A program made the position numbers and the translations under genes. Source: Coenobita brevimanus (lineage: Eukaryota; Arthropoda; Malacostraca; Decapoda; Coenobitidae). From it: a DNA stretch of 64,000 bases. Below the pieces are notes generated by a model. That model ran no database searches and had not been told where the DNA came from. It saw only the letters and a list, made by a program, of their open reading frames with translations. Positions 21,977 to 32,832 of the stretch are shown one piece after another. The DNA lies in assembly GCA_032717465.1 (NCBI GenBank), contig CM064715.1, positions 41,043,659 to 41,107,658 on the forward strand, in the 5' to 3' direction. Positions within the stretch are counted from its first letter, which is position 1. The number at the start of each line of letters is the position of its first letter.

Positions 21977-22603
21977 CAATTATACTACAAGCCATTAGGA
22001 CTGTGCCAGACAAGAAGACGGGTCGTGCCCGCAGCCTGGGGAGGCAGCTAAGGAGGGCAGTGATCATTCTGGCGATCAGGTTGCACCCACCGGCCACTGA
22101 CAGGCAAAGTGAGGACTCTTGCTGGCTGAACCCTGATCGCTCCATCGCAAAGGGAACCAGAGTGAAAACATTCAAAATTGTAGTTACACCAGTGCCTATG
22201 ATGAGAGTGATAAGAACGACACTGGGTGACTTAAGGAATCTCATATTGTGAACAGCTTTGCGTAGTATTCTCCTTAAACAACTGACAGATTCAGAGATGT
22301 CTTTGGTCTCAGCTGCTATTTTACTTGCAGTCACTGAAGTAATGTGAGTGGACGTTTTGCAGTGCCACTCTATGGGGTGGAAGACCATGGCTGCAGCACA
22401 ACAGTTAAGGGCAAGAGCCCCAATGATGAGAGTGGCACCTTTGTAGCTGTACTCCTCCTGCAGGAATGTGATTAATGGTGGCATCAGGATTTGGCCAGCA
22501 CATGGCCCAGACATCATGATAGCATTGGCCACACTCCTCCAGCGGTGGAAGTAGTGAGGTACCACTAGTAGCATTGTATGTGTTATAACCTCCACAGAGC
22601 AGC
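21977..22603 (-). CDS. SLC16 / monocarboxylate-transporter-like, exon 3 (TM4-9)
   Basis: A 627-nt exon with acceptor TTATTTCAG before 22603 and donor GTAAGG after 21977, phase 1 at both ends. It supplies about residues 156-365. YFHRWRSVANAIMMSGPCAG (173-192) matches the second SLC16 signature (YFxxRRxLAxGxAxxG). Hydrophobic segments follow near 193-201, 208-231, 283-304, 318-340 and 348-364, with a short central loop of about 50 residues. In the TM8 position the sequence is GGCNLIARM: the arginine (about R334) is kept, while the aspartate paired with it in lactate-type MCTs is asparagine (N330). This fits an SLC16 member whose substrate need not be lactate. Confidence 0.88.
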
Positions 22604-23968
22604 CTGAAATAATATTAAGTATTAGGTAAATATACTGGTGGTGAAATATTCAAGTGCAACATGAAAATATACCATCATGTATTACATAAATTTTACAGTA
22701 CATCATGCTTTCTCTTATTACATTTCTAGTATTCACAAACCCTGAAATTTACATACAAAACTTATTCATAACAAGCTCATTACATTTACCCTTTTCTCAC
22801 ACTTATTTCATTATCCACCCCAGTATACCTATTACACAATACAGAATTAGCATTTGCATACAACCTCACGCTACCACAGTCTCATGGTGACTGACGCATG
22901 CCTGGGAACACAAAAAGGAGCGTTTGTCAGCTTTCATGGACCAAATTAGGACCAGTTGGTTTCAAAGTCTGGTGTGAATTCCTCACTCAATCATGTATAG
23001 GATCCGGCACAACCCTTGAGATAGCTACCTGTTTGGAAGCCAGCACATATCGGTTACTGCAGGCCTGCTGGATACCACAGAATGCTTCTTCCAGTCAAGC
23101 AGTGCAGAGTCATCATAATGACACGCAGATGGAGGCAGGTTGTTTAGAAGAATGATGGGGAAATGACCAGATAAAGGCATCGGCGCGCTCGAAATTCACT
23201 AACTAGCATGCCATTTTCCTTAAAGAAAGTCAAACACATTTTCTGTGTACACATCTTTACATCTTTCACAATTTTTTTGACCATATAACGCCCTAGTTTT
23301 TTATCAGATTACACAAAGAAGAACATGAATGGAGGAGGAAGAAAGCAAAGGATGAATGGGAAGAGAAGGAAGAAGGAAGAAAGAAAAAAAGGGAGAATAA
23401 TATCGGTATCAAAAGCATCCAAACTTAAAGTTTTAGAAAATGGGAAAAAAAAAAAATGAAAGTGAGTGTATCAAACTGAAACGGAGTGTACCAAATTTCA
23501 ATCCACCAGTAACGAGATGGGCGTGGTCGGGGTGTCACTATGGTGCATGGGTGGGCAGTAAAAACGGGATATCTGATTGGCTGGCGGGTATAGAGGGAGA
23601 TTCTGATTGGCTGGACTGGATAAAGAAGGCGGGTATTTGCCTGAGTTGTGCAAAGTTTCCTTACTGTGCTCAATAAACATAGATACAGATAGACAGATGG
23701 ACAAATAGATACACAAATCAATAGAAGTATATCGCGGGGAGAGGTAAGCCACACTCTTTTTCCCCACTCCATCGGTCAGAGCGCTCGCTCCATTCAGGCC
23801 AGATTGTGACGTCATCGAATTAGCCAAGCCAACATGATGAAAAACATTGCGCAAATTTTTACTACAGTTTCCAACGTAATGTGAGTGCGTGTGTGCTCAA
23901 TTGTTTTAATCTGCAACACAGGAAAACTTTGTTGAAGCTGAATTAAATGGAAGCATAATAATACTTGC
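22604..23968. other. Transporter intron 2 (GC-AG), no other gene seen
   Basis: On the minus strand the intron begins GCAAGT at 23968 and ends TTATTTCAG at 22604. Inside are anonymous sequence and a purine-rich patch at about 23330-23460. No transposon ends or domains were recognised. Confidence 0.7.
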
Positions 23969-24239
23969 CTACTAGTAATGAGAAAGAAAAGAGAAGAGAC
24001 CAGGCTGAGGTGGCGAATGCTGACAAAATTATCCCTACACCATACACCAGACTCGCCACAATGCCAACTTTCCTCCAGCCAAACTCATTGACCAAAGGAC
24101 CAAGTAGGTACGTGAAGCAGCCTGAGAGAACCAGAGCCAGATTGTTGATCCAGGCAGTCATGGTGGTTGAGGTTCCCAAATCCAGGAGGAAGCGTGAGTA
24201 CAGTATTCCGAAGCTGAGTTGTGGAATGGTGGCCAGGAT
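23969..24239 (-). CDS. SLC16 / monocarboxylate-transporter-like, exon 2 (TM1 end to TM3)
   Basis: A 271-nt exon entered in phase 0 after CTTTCAG (24241-24240) and left in phase 1 at 23969. It supplies about residues 66-156: ILATIPQLSFGILYSRFLLD completes TM1 and loop, TTMTAWINNLALVLSGCFTY starts TM2, GPLVNEFGWRKVGIVASLVY (conserved FGxR-type loop before TM3) and SAWSLLFSFSLLVG. The donor is GC rather than GT (AG then GCAAGT). The split glycine codon is restored only if this GC site is used. Confidence 0.88.
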
Positions 24240-24629
24240 CTGAAAGCGTAGCCACTTTGAGAATACTATGTGAATGAATCAGAATGCACAATATGCCACA
24301 TTTGAACTTGTGACAGCAGTGTCCAGTGGTTCGCAAGGTTTCCACATTTATGCATCTTTCTTGGACATTTCAGCTATAATTGGTAGCCCCATTCAATCAT
24401 ATGACTGCTACCAACAAATATGTGAATGCATGAAGAGTCTAAGATGTACCAACTACCAAACCTCCACTGCATGCTGTTACTGTTCCAGGTTCGACTGTGC
24501 CAAATTGTTTTTTGTACCACCATGTAAAATATGTTCCCTATCCTTTTAAGGCAAAAATTATATACATAGCAGATACCTAGAATAACAAAGTAGTTTCGAG
24601 TACTTAGTCGCACTGAAATTAAATCTGAC
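24240..24629. other. Transporter intron 1, 390 bp
   Basis: On the minus strand it runs from a GTCAGA donor at 24629 to a CTTTCAG acceptor at 24240. Nothing else was recognised in it. Confidence 0.75.
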
Positions 24630-24824
24630 CATGGCAATAAAAGATGCGGTGGTGATGACCCAGCCCCAGCCGCCATCAGGAGCATCAATTTGGCCCTCCG
24701 TTGGTTCTTCACAGGCCACAGTAGAGGCTGATATAATTCCATTGGGTTCGGTTTCATGGTTCTCTAAAACAAGTTTTTCCTGTTCACTTAATATTGTTTC
24801 ATTCACTGTCTCCGTAGTGCTCAT
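24630..24824 (-). CDS. SLC16 / monocarboxylate-transporter-like, exon 1 (N-terminus, TM1 signature)
   Basis: The first coding exon starts at ATG 24824; an in-frame TAA lies eight codons upstream, which supports this start unless a 5' intron intervenes. It encodes 65 residues: an acidic cytosolic tail of about 48 residues rich in E/T, then APDGGWGWVITTASFIAM. DGGWGW (residues 50-55) is the first SLC16 signature, at the cytosolic edge of TM1. SLC16 proteins are 12-TM plasma-membrane carriers for monocarboxylates and related small molecules, some proton-coupled. The donor GTCAGA is weak but the join to exon 2 is in phase. Confidence 0.88.
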
Positions 24825-26924
24825 CCTTTCACAATAATTAATGACTTACAACAAGCTCCTCTTTAACTTCATTCGGTATTTAATGACAAGTTTCAGTGAA
24901 GAGTAACCACTCCTGTAGCCACTAAAGCATTTTTCTGGGAAGTGATGCATTTCCTTTGAAACCATGCATAACTAAATCCATTCTGCTTACTGACTGCCAA
25001 ACACCAGTATATCCCCAGCTGATACTATTATTTTGGTGGACAGCATACCATATGGAAATAAGAAAGTCAATAGATCGGGCTTTTCCCACAGTGTTACTTT
25101 GTATATGTAACTGCACATTTAGAGATGGGATGTTGTCTGCAAGCTGTGCTAAGTGGTGGAGATGGAGGGTGGAGGATGGGAGGACTTAGACTCTGAAAAT
25201 CAATAGCAGTGGCCCTTTAGGTAATGTGCATGTATAATAGCACAGCCAAATGTGGCCCATTTATTGATATCCGTGGTGGACCAGGGAATAATGGGGATTA
25301 TGGTGCTCGAACTTAACGATAGGCACATTGTGTTGTTAAAATTGCACAGGTAAATATGGCCTGTTACCAAAGTATGGCATCCACAACCTGTGATGGACCC
25401 AGAGGCAGAATGATGTTAAGACCAAAGCATCCTACCATTTACCGAGGGAACCAATGCGTAGATCCTCTGGTACACAGTGAGATACTGTAGTTTCACTTTC
25501 ATCACAGTTTGTTTTTGCTGCTCTGCACAGTTGATACGCCTGTGTTAAAGGCCAAACCTATGGAATTTCATGGTTTGAAGCCTCTTCTCCCCATCACCTG
25601 CTTCTGCAGCCTTTCTGGAAGAAGCGGCTCTTCTCCATCTTTCATAGCTTTATTTTTTTACTTTTTGCCGTTTCTGAGTTGTTTATTCTTGGAAGCAGAA
25701 ATTCATTTTGTTCTGGTGTGAAGGTCTGAAAGTTTTTTGGTGCCTTATGACAGAGTTGTTGCGGCACCAAATTATTATTTAATGATTCATTTATGTTCCC
25801 CCACGCATTACAACGGGTGAATGTCATGTCAAAGTAACTACCTTTGGTTGTGGTAAAGACACAGCCCGTTGATTTAGGGCTCATTATTCACTTACCCCCT
25901 CAGTCCCCACCCTCACCCTGTCCTTCCAGCACATCATAGTTTGTGCAAGTCGTAGTTTACTAACCGAGATATCTCTTTTAAATAACACCTTCAGTCTAAT
26001 GATATATTTTATTCTTTACTCTAGCTATCCCCGGGCAATTTCATGCAACGTGGGAAAGACATCATGTTAATGAAGGTTACATACCACTCCTCCAGTTCGA
26101 TAAATCAATCAAAAACTGAGTAAAACCGTCGTAAGTCAGAAAGATCTATATACGTCATTGAAGTGAATGGATTAAGCATGCAATATACCGATGGAAAATT
26201 CTCCGTGCATTGAGTGTCAAGGCTCAGTATGGTACGCTGTCCTGATGGTAGGCTGTCCTGTGCTGTGGCTAATACTGAGTCTGTTGGTGTTTGACAGACA
26301 CCATTTTCGGTTTAGTTTATATATTTTCAAACTTTAGCAGCAGTAATCTTTTAGCTGAATAGAATCTGTCGCCATAAGCTGCAGTAAATACGATGGCTTA
26401 TTCCCAGTATTTTTTTTTCTTTTTACATTTCTGTTGCCTTACATTATCTTGAGCATATTGGTAGGTGTAGTTGCAACTCCACGCTCATTTGAACGTGAAA
26501 CGAGTGAACTGTAGGACAAAGTTACCCTTTTACCATAGTTCGCTATCCTCCTTGCGGGAGATAGGGAGGGGATTGAGGGACGTTTGTATAACCTGACAGC
26601 TCCATTGCTTGGTCATCGGTGCAACACATAAAGGCGTCCCTCTCCATCACCCTTGACGCTTGGAAAGTTGGAAGCCTCAGCCAAAACATGACAAAAATTC
26701 TCAGTTCGCTGCTAGAGGGATAAAACTTCCAACGCCGCAAACAGTGAACCTTTGACAGCCTTCATTTTAATAATAATAATAATAATAAAGAAGGTGTGTC
26801 TTCGTAATAACAATTTAAACTAAGATGTTATTGGTAAAAGCTGAACTCTTGAAAGATACACACACAAAATACGTCATTATTCAGATTCTTTCTTCATGAA
26901 TCGTTTTGCATAATTTATTTAGTC
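24825..26924. other. Upstream flank of the transporter, no gene recognised
   Basis: The promoter and 5' UTR of the transporter should lie here; no TATA box was assigned. A degenerate direct repeat is visible at about 25235-25310 and 25340-25400 (GCACAG-CAAATGTGGCC versus GCACAGGTAAATATGGCC, each followed by a GTG(G/A)TGGACC segment). A short (TAA)n occurs at about 26768-26786. Confidence 0.45.
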
Positions 26925-27175
26925 TGTCTGTCTATCTGTTGCCAGACACCTTAATTCCATAAGGGGTGGCCACAAACAACTTACCTCCATGTCGCCATTT
27001 CACTGCCCTGCTCCCAGCTCACACCACCCTCTCTCATATACCTCTCCACTCCATCCCTCCATTTCATCCTTGGCCTCCCCCTCCCTCTCCCCCCCTCCAC
27101 CTCACTTACATACACTCTCATCGTCAGTCTCTCACTCTCCATCCTCTCCACATGACCTCTCGACCTCGATTACGT
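26925..27175 (-). mobile_element. LINE-A 3'-end fragment
   Basis: On the minus strand this matches the last 240 bp of LINE-A (the GHVERME, GRGRPRMRWRDGVERYM and SWEQGSEMAG region), ending in a tetranucleotide CAGA/TAGA tail at 26925-26940. It is strongly 5' truncated. Confidence 0.75.
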
Positions 27176-27314
27176 ATTGTGCAGTTAACTCTTTGTGCCA
27201 CCAGACGATTTTGTTCTGTTTATGAGACCACCCTAATAGTGGAGAGGTGAGTGACAGCCAAATTATCTAGCCAGTCTTGTTTGAAATGTCTCAAATCAGC
27301 TGAGTAAAGCCGTC

Positions 27315-27316
<2 letters not shown>

Positions 27317-27371
<55 letters not shown>

Positions 27372-28000
27372 AGAAGAAGAAGAAGAAAAGAACAAAAACA
27401 TGAAAAGAGAAGAAGAACAAGAAGATAAGAGCAAGGGGAAATGAATAAGAAGAAAAGAAGAACAAGAGGATAAGAACAAGAAGAAAAGAAGAACAAGAAG
27501 TAAAGAAGAAGAACAAGAAGAAAAGAAGAAGAACAAGAAGAAAAGAAGAACAAGAAGAAAAGAACAAGATCAAGAAGAAAAGAAGAATAGAAGAACAAGA
27601 AGAAAATAGAATAGAAGAACAAGAAGAAAATAGAATAGAAGAACAAGAACAAGAATACGAAGAAGAACAAGAAGAAGAAAAGTCACTACACGAAGAGAAG
27701 ACGAAGAAGTAGAAGAAAAAAAGTCACTTCCCGAAGAGAAGAAGAAGAAGTAGAAAAAGAAAAGTCATTACACGAAGAGTAGACGAAGAAGAAGTGGAAG
27801 TAGAAAAGCCACTACGCGAAGAGAAGACGAAGAAGAAGTAGAAGAAAAAGTTACTACAAAAGAAGAAAAGGAAACTGAAGAAGAAGAAAGTCACTACAGA
27901 AGAAGAAAAAGAAAAGGCTAGAGAGAAGGAAGAAAGTCACAACAGAAGATGAAAAAGAAGAGGCTGAAGACAAAGAAAGTCACTACAGAAGAAGAAGAAT
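27317..28000. repeat. (GA)n microsatellite plus long degenerate GAA/GAAC purine tract
   Basis: A pure GA run at 27317-27368 passes into about 630 bp of imperfect AAGAAGAACAAGAAG repeats in which almost every base on the plus strand is a purine, with scattered C and rare T. Weak higher-order units are visible, for example GTCACTACA followed by GAAGA recurring from about 27680 to 27985. Apparent poly-Phe/Ser/Leu frames on the minus strand are low-complexity products of the repeat. Confidence 0.9.
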
Positions 28001-28264
28001 TGAACTGATTTGAAATATTTATTTTTGTAAAGGGTACAGAGCGCTAATACAACAAAGGTGGTGGGTCGTGCCACACACATTCTTCAGCCGATACAGTTAC
28101 ATACAGTTAGTGATTGGACATTCGTTGGTGTGGCCACACCGTGGTTTTTGGGTGTAGCCACATGCCCTTTGAGAAAAATAAGTTACACTCAATGTTATGA
28201 AATACAGAGGCATTCGTAAGATGTATTACATACAGGAGTAAGGGGTAGTATTAGACTCACTGTC
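28001..28264. other. Spacer, nothing recognised
   Basis: Contains a local inverted repeat around GGTGTGGCCACACC (about 28119-28132) but no coding or transposon signal. Confidence 0.4.
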
Positions 28265-28630
28265 TGACTCACTTCTTCTTCATTTCTGCAACATTAGTGG
28301 TCTTTCCTCCAACTTTCCCTCTGTTGAGCACCACCTCTCCTCCTTTAAACCTCACCTTCTTTTAACTGAGACTCAGCTGTCTGAGGCAACTGACAGAAAA
28401 CCCTTTTCAGTATCCTCCTACTTTATACTCATTTCAAAGCCAAAGGTGGCAGTTGTGCATATATACGCAACGACTTATCTTGCTCTCGTATTCCTGAACT
28501 CGATTCTTCAGAATTCTCTACACTCTGGCTTCGGCTTTCCTGTCATTCTCTGACTAAATATATCTGTGCTGTTTACCTATCCCCTAATTCTACTGACTAT
28601 CAGAAATTCTTCGACTATCTTACTTCTACG

Positions 28631-29863
28631 ATGGAACACATTCTATCCATTTTTCCTTTCTCTGATATCTTCATTCTAGGAGATTTCCATGTTCACCACC
28701 ACCTTGTGCTCTCCTCTCCTTTCACTGATCCACCTGGTGAACAAGCCTACATCTTTTCTATCCTTAATGACCTAGAGCAGCTGGTACAGCACCCTACCCG
28801 TATCCCAGACCGCCTTGGAGAGAGCTCCAACATACTTGACCTCTTCCTTACAACTAATCCTTCTACTTACACTGTTAATCTTTTCTCTACGTTGGGCTCC
28901 TCCGATCACAACCTTGTCACCTTAACCTGTCCTGTCGCTCCAGTACGGCATGTGGACCCTTCAAAGAAATGTTGTCTGTGGCACTTTGAAACTGCAGATT
29001 GGGAGGCCCTCAGGCAGTACTTCTTTGATTTTCCCTGGAATGATTATTGCTTCCATGGCCGGAAGCCATCTGAGTGTGCCTTGCACATTACGGAGGTTAT
29101 TCTCTCGGGCATGAAACCATACATTCCTTTCTCATATCCTGTGACTAATGCAAGAAAGCCTTGGTTTAATCACGCTTGTTCTAATGCTGTCCGCAACAAG
29201 GAGAGGGCCTATAAAAGGTACCGGAGCCAACCCACCCCTGAATCACATCTTTTATACGCTTCTGCCCGAAATCGTACTAAATTTGTTCTTCGCTCTGCTA
29301 AAAATAATTTCATCCATACTAAATGCTTTCAACTCTCCAACTCAAATTCTTCCGTCTCCTTCTGGCACCTTGCCAAAAACCTTTCTAACAACTTTACCTC
29401 ATCATCCTTCCCACCTCTATTCTACTCTGATGGTTCTGTAGCTATTTCTTCTACTAATAAAGTAGATCTCTTCGCTCAGACTTTCTCCTCCAATTCCACC
29501 TTAGACGATTTCGGTGCTGTTCCTTCATCGCTTCCTCCCTCTGACTTCCTCATGGCTGACATTAAAATTTCTTCAGCTGATGTATTTTCGGCCATCACTG
29601 GTCTCAATACTAACAAGGCATATGGGCCTGATGGAGTCCCTCCTGTTGTTCTCAAGAACTGTGCTTCTGTGCTTACACCCTGCCTAGGCAAACTCTTTCG
29701 CCTTTGTCTATCAACTTATACCTTTCCTTCTTGTTGGAAGTTTACTCCCATTCAGCTAGTCCCAAAGAAGGGTGACCATTCCCAACCCTCTAACTATCGT
29801 CCAATTGCTTTACATCCTGTATCTCAAAAGTTTTCGAGTCAATTCTTAATAGAAAAATTTTAA
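28631..29863 (+). pseudogene. LINE-C endonuclease C-terminal part and RT N-terminal part
   Basis: A 410-codon open frame. Near the start SDIFILGDFHVHHHLVL is the GDFN region of LINE endonucleases (with N changed to H), followed by NILDLFLTTNPS and LGSSDHNLVTL (SDHxxV catalytic motif). From about residue 170 comes the linker (RKPWFNHACSNAVRNKERAY) and the RT fingers (GLNTNKAYGPDGVPPVVLKN, then FTPIQLVPKKGDHSQPSNYR). It ends by frameshift just before the GF/QYGF-RT motif. In the intact element this protein nicks target DNA and primes reverse transcription. Confidence 0.8.
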
Positions 29864-30860
29864 AGCATCTTTCCTATCACAACTTTCTGATCGTCAGTAT
29901 GGGTTCCGTCAGGGACGCTCCACTGGCGATCTTCTCACCTACCTTTCAGACTCCTGGTCATCCTCCTTTCGTGACTTTGGCGAAAGCTTTGCCATTGCAT
30001 TTGACATCTCAAAGGCTTTCGATCGAGTCTGGCATAAATCTTTAATTTCCAAACTTCCCTCTTACAGTTTCTATCCTTCTATCTGTGCCTTCATCTATAG
30101 CTTCCTTTCTGGTCGTTCTATAGCCGCTGTTGTAGACAGCCATCGCTCTTCTCCTAGATCTATCAACAGTGGTGTTCCTCAGAGCTCTGTCCCATCACCG
30201 TCTCTCTTCCTTTTATTCATCAATGACCTAAGCTATACATCTAACCCTATCCACTCATACGCTGATGACTCAACTCTTCACCTTTCCATTCGGTTCCCTC
30301 AACGCCCATCTCAGCAGTTACTTCAGTAAACAAGAGATGAGGCTATGGCACACCTAATGTCTGACTTGGCTCGTATCTCTGACTGGGATAAAAATAATCT
30401 TGTTGTTTTTAATCCATCAAAGACTCAGTTCTTACACCTGTGTGGAGTACAACTGTCATGTGTGGGGAAGTTCCCAACAAACAGCTCTTCTCAATAGGGT
30501 AGAGTCAAAGGCTTTTCGTCTCATTAAATCTCTTCCTCTTACTGACTCCCTTCAACCTCTGTCTCTTCGCCGCAGTGTTGCATCTTTATCTCTTTTCTAT
30601 CCCTACTGCAATGGTCACTGTTCCTCTGAACTGCCCGCATGCATCCCTCCACCTCTACGACGGGGGCGTAGCACCCGTCTATCAGCAAACTCTCATCCCT
30701 TTTCTGTCCAATGCAAGAGTTAACCGTTACTCCCAGTCCTTTTATGCAACAGGTCAGCTCTGGAACTGTGTCCCTCTGTCTGTATTTCCTGCTTCCTATG
30801 ATCTCCTGTCTTTCAAACGCAGTGTGTCCAGGCATCTCGAAATGATTGGATCTTGAATTT
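29864..30860 (+). pseudogene. LINE-C RT palm and C-terminal region, frameshifted
   Basis: Across several frames one can read QYGFRQGRSTGDLLTYLS, then DISKAFDRVWHKSLISKLPS, SINSGVPQSSV and YADDSTLHLS (catalytic YADD), then a deletion, and TCVEYNCHVWGSSQQTALLN with SLRRSVASLSLFYPY. The order is that of jockey-superfamily RT followed by its conserved C-terminal block. Numerous frameshifts make it non-functional. Confidence 0.75.
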
Positions 30861-30957
30861 GGCTCTCTCTTGTATTTTGTTTTTCTCTTGGAAGGTACAG
30901 TTATTGCGGGCTCGTGGCCTTTGGTTCCTCCTTCCCCTCATAAAAGAAAAAAAAAAC

Positions 30958-31482
30958 AGTAAAGGAATACAGTGAACATAACAGTACCAGTCCTGGCTGA
31001 AGGTGATGACAGCATCGCCTTATCAGCAGGTCGGTGAGTGATGGCCACAACACCCTCTACCACCATCACACCTACTACACTCTCCCACCACTACACTCGC
31101 TCTTCGTTTCAGGTCTTCACTTCCTTTTGTTGCGCATATATTTTATACATATTCTTCATTGGTGCACAGTAGCGTTTTTCTTACATTGGCTTGAAGCGGT
31201 GCATTGGTCAGGAACTATGGCTAGGTAACGTAAGGCACACACACCCTCTAAGATTACACCTCTCTTTTCAGTTTCATTTCATCACAACTGTTTGGTTGAT
31301 CATGCAGTCTGTACATGACCCTCATTTGTGGATAATAGTATTTTTTCCTTACACTGACATAGAAGCAGTTGTTAGCGGCTATTGCTAGGTAGCGGAGTCA
31401 TTGATGGATGTTGCTGGTCTCTGTAAGATAGAACTAAGGATAGCAAATGTTTGTAAGTGTAAATAAACATGTCTGAATGTAG
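30958..31482. other. Spacer; ends in the 5' target duplication of LINE-A copy 3
   Basis: No gene recognised. GAATGTAG at 31475-31482 is repeated at 32805-32812, on the far side of the LINE-A insertion. Confidence 0.5.
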
Positions 31483-32804
31483 GGCATTTGTCTTCTTAGT
31501 ATAATAGGAAAAGTGTATGGTAGGATACTTATAGACAGAGTTAGAGAAAGAACAGAGAAATTAGTTGGAGAAGAACAGGGAGGGTTTAGGAAGGGAAGAG
31601 GTTGTGTAGATCGGATATTCATTCTTAGATTTTTAGTGGAAAAGTTTCTAGTGAAGGGAAAGAAGTTGTTTGCGGCTTTCATGGATTTGGAGAAAGCATA
31701 TGACAGGGTGGATAGACAAGGATTGTGGAAAGTGTTAAGAATATATGGAATAGATGGGAAGTTGTTGAATGCTGTGAAGAGTATGTACGATGGTGCAAAG
31801 GCTGCAGTGCGTGTGGATGGTGAACTAAGTGAATTTTTCTCTTTGAAAGTTGGTTTGAAACAGGGATGTGTCGTGTCTCCATGGTTGTTCAATCTGTACA
31901 TGGATGGGATAATAAAAGAGGTACAAGGTAGGGTAGTGGATGTTGGAGTGGCCCTGGTGAGAGAGGATAGTGTTTGGAAACTCCCTGTACTGTTGTTTGC
32001 AGATGATACTGTGTTGTTGAGTGAAGACGAAGGGGAGCTGCAAGGCTTGGTGGATGAGTCTGAGAGAGTGTGTAAGAAACGGAATCTAAAGGTGAATGTA
32101 GGGAAGAGTAAAGTGATGGTCTTTGAGAGAGATGAAGTCAGTGAATGTACAGCGAGGTTGGATGGTGAGGAATTGGAAAATGTGAGTACGTTTAAGTACT
32201 TGGGTAGTGTGATGAGTAAGGATGGAGGTTTGGAGGGTGAAGTGCTTGAAAGGGTACAGCAGGGAAGAAAGGTTGCTGGTTCTTTGAAAGCAGTGATAAG
32301 AAACAGGGAAGTGAGCATGGAAGTGAAAAAGTTACTACATGACAGTATTGTGATACCAACTCTAACGTACGGAAGTGAAGCTTGGACATTGTTGGAAGGA
32401 CACAAGTCAAGAGTGAGAGCAGTGGAAATGAGTTATTTAAGAGGAGCCTGTGGAGTCACGTGGAGAGACAGGCTGACGAATGAGGATATAAAGGAGCGTT
32501 GTGGTGTGGATGTGGATGTGATAGGAAGCGTTATGAGGAACACACTGAGGTGGTTTGGCCATGTGGAGGGATGGAGGGTGAAAGACTGACGAAGAGAGTG
32601 TATGTGAGTGAGGTGGAGGGGGGAAGAGGGAGGGGGAGGCCGAGGATGAGATGGAGGGATGGGGTGGAGAGGTATATGAGAGAGGGGGGTGTGAGTTGGG
32701 AGCAGGGCAGTGAAATGGCGGGGGACAGGGCGACTTGGAGGCGATTTGTTTGTGGCCACCCCAAACGGGATTGAGGCGTCTGGCAATAGATAGATAGATA
32801 GATA
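31483..32804 (+). mobile_element. LINE-A copy 3 (RTE-like), young 5'-truncated insertion
   Basis: The element begins inside the RT at GGCATTTGTC (GICLLS region) and ends in a (GATA)n tail at about 32787-32804. An 8-bp duplication GAATGTAG flanks it (31475-31482 and 32805-32812). It has no poly-A tail and no RNase H; with the near-complete copy at 41984-45148 this gives an EN-RT element of about 3.2 kb, which fits the RTE group, although the clade is provisional. Confidence 0.85.
31513..32589 (+). pseudogene. LINE-A reverse transcriptase, nearly intact
   Basis: A 358-codon frame with RT motifs in order: EEQGGFRKGRGCVDRIFILR, AAFMDLEKAYDRVDRQGLWK (first catalytic aspartate), VGLKQGCVVSPWLFNLYMDG, LPVLLFADDTVLLSEDEGEL (FADD), LKVNVGKSKVMVFERDEVSE, FKYLGSVMSKDGG, PTLTYGSEAWTLLEGHKSRV and RRGACGVTWRDR-like. 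A 2-bp loss after GHVE (about 32571) shifts the frame; the end (GRGRPRMRWRDGVERYM, GDRATWRRFVCGHPK) continues in the frame 32499-32774. RT copies the element RNA at the nicked target. Confidence 0.85.
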
Positions 32805-32832
32805 GAATGTAGTGCTTGTTAGTATTATGGTA

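Larger units (their letters stand above)
28265..30957 (+). mobile_element. LINE-C copy 3 (jockey/CR1-like), the longest in the window
   Basis: It contains most of ORF2: endonuclease from about 28281 (CNISGLSSNFPSVEHHLSSF), RT, and C-terminal region, with a 3' UTR and an A-rich end at 30947-30957. ORF1 is missing, so it is 5' truncated. The frame is broken at about 28560-28630, 29840 and in the RT after 29880. Shorter copies lie at 4738, 9296-18094 (split). Confidence 0.8.

Noticed and set aside
22898..23155. An 85-codon plus-strand frame inside transporter intron 2
   Set aside because: No recognisable domain or repeat match; could be chance. Not strong enough to call a gene.
27001..27225. 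Proline/serine-rich plus frames of about 80-95 codons
   Set aside because: Reverse strand of a LINE-A 3' fragment.
27220..27670. Phe/Leu/Ser-rich minus-strand frames resembling membrane proteins
   Set aside because: They are the reverse strand of the GAA/GA purine tract; composition alone makes them open and hydrophobic.
31434..32405. A 323-codon minus-strand frame, with similar ones at 53531-54238, 54398-55108, 63276-63782 and 43330-44007
   Set aside because: They are antisense shadows of the LINE-A reverse transcriptase; the sense frame has all RT motifs and the antisense frames have none.
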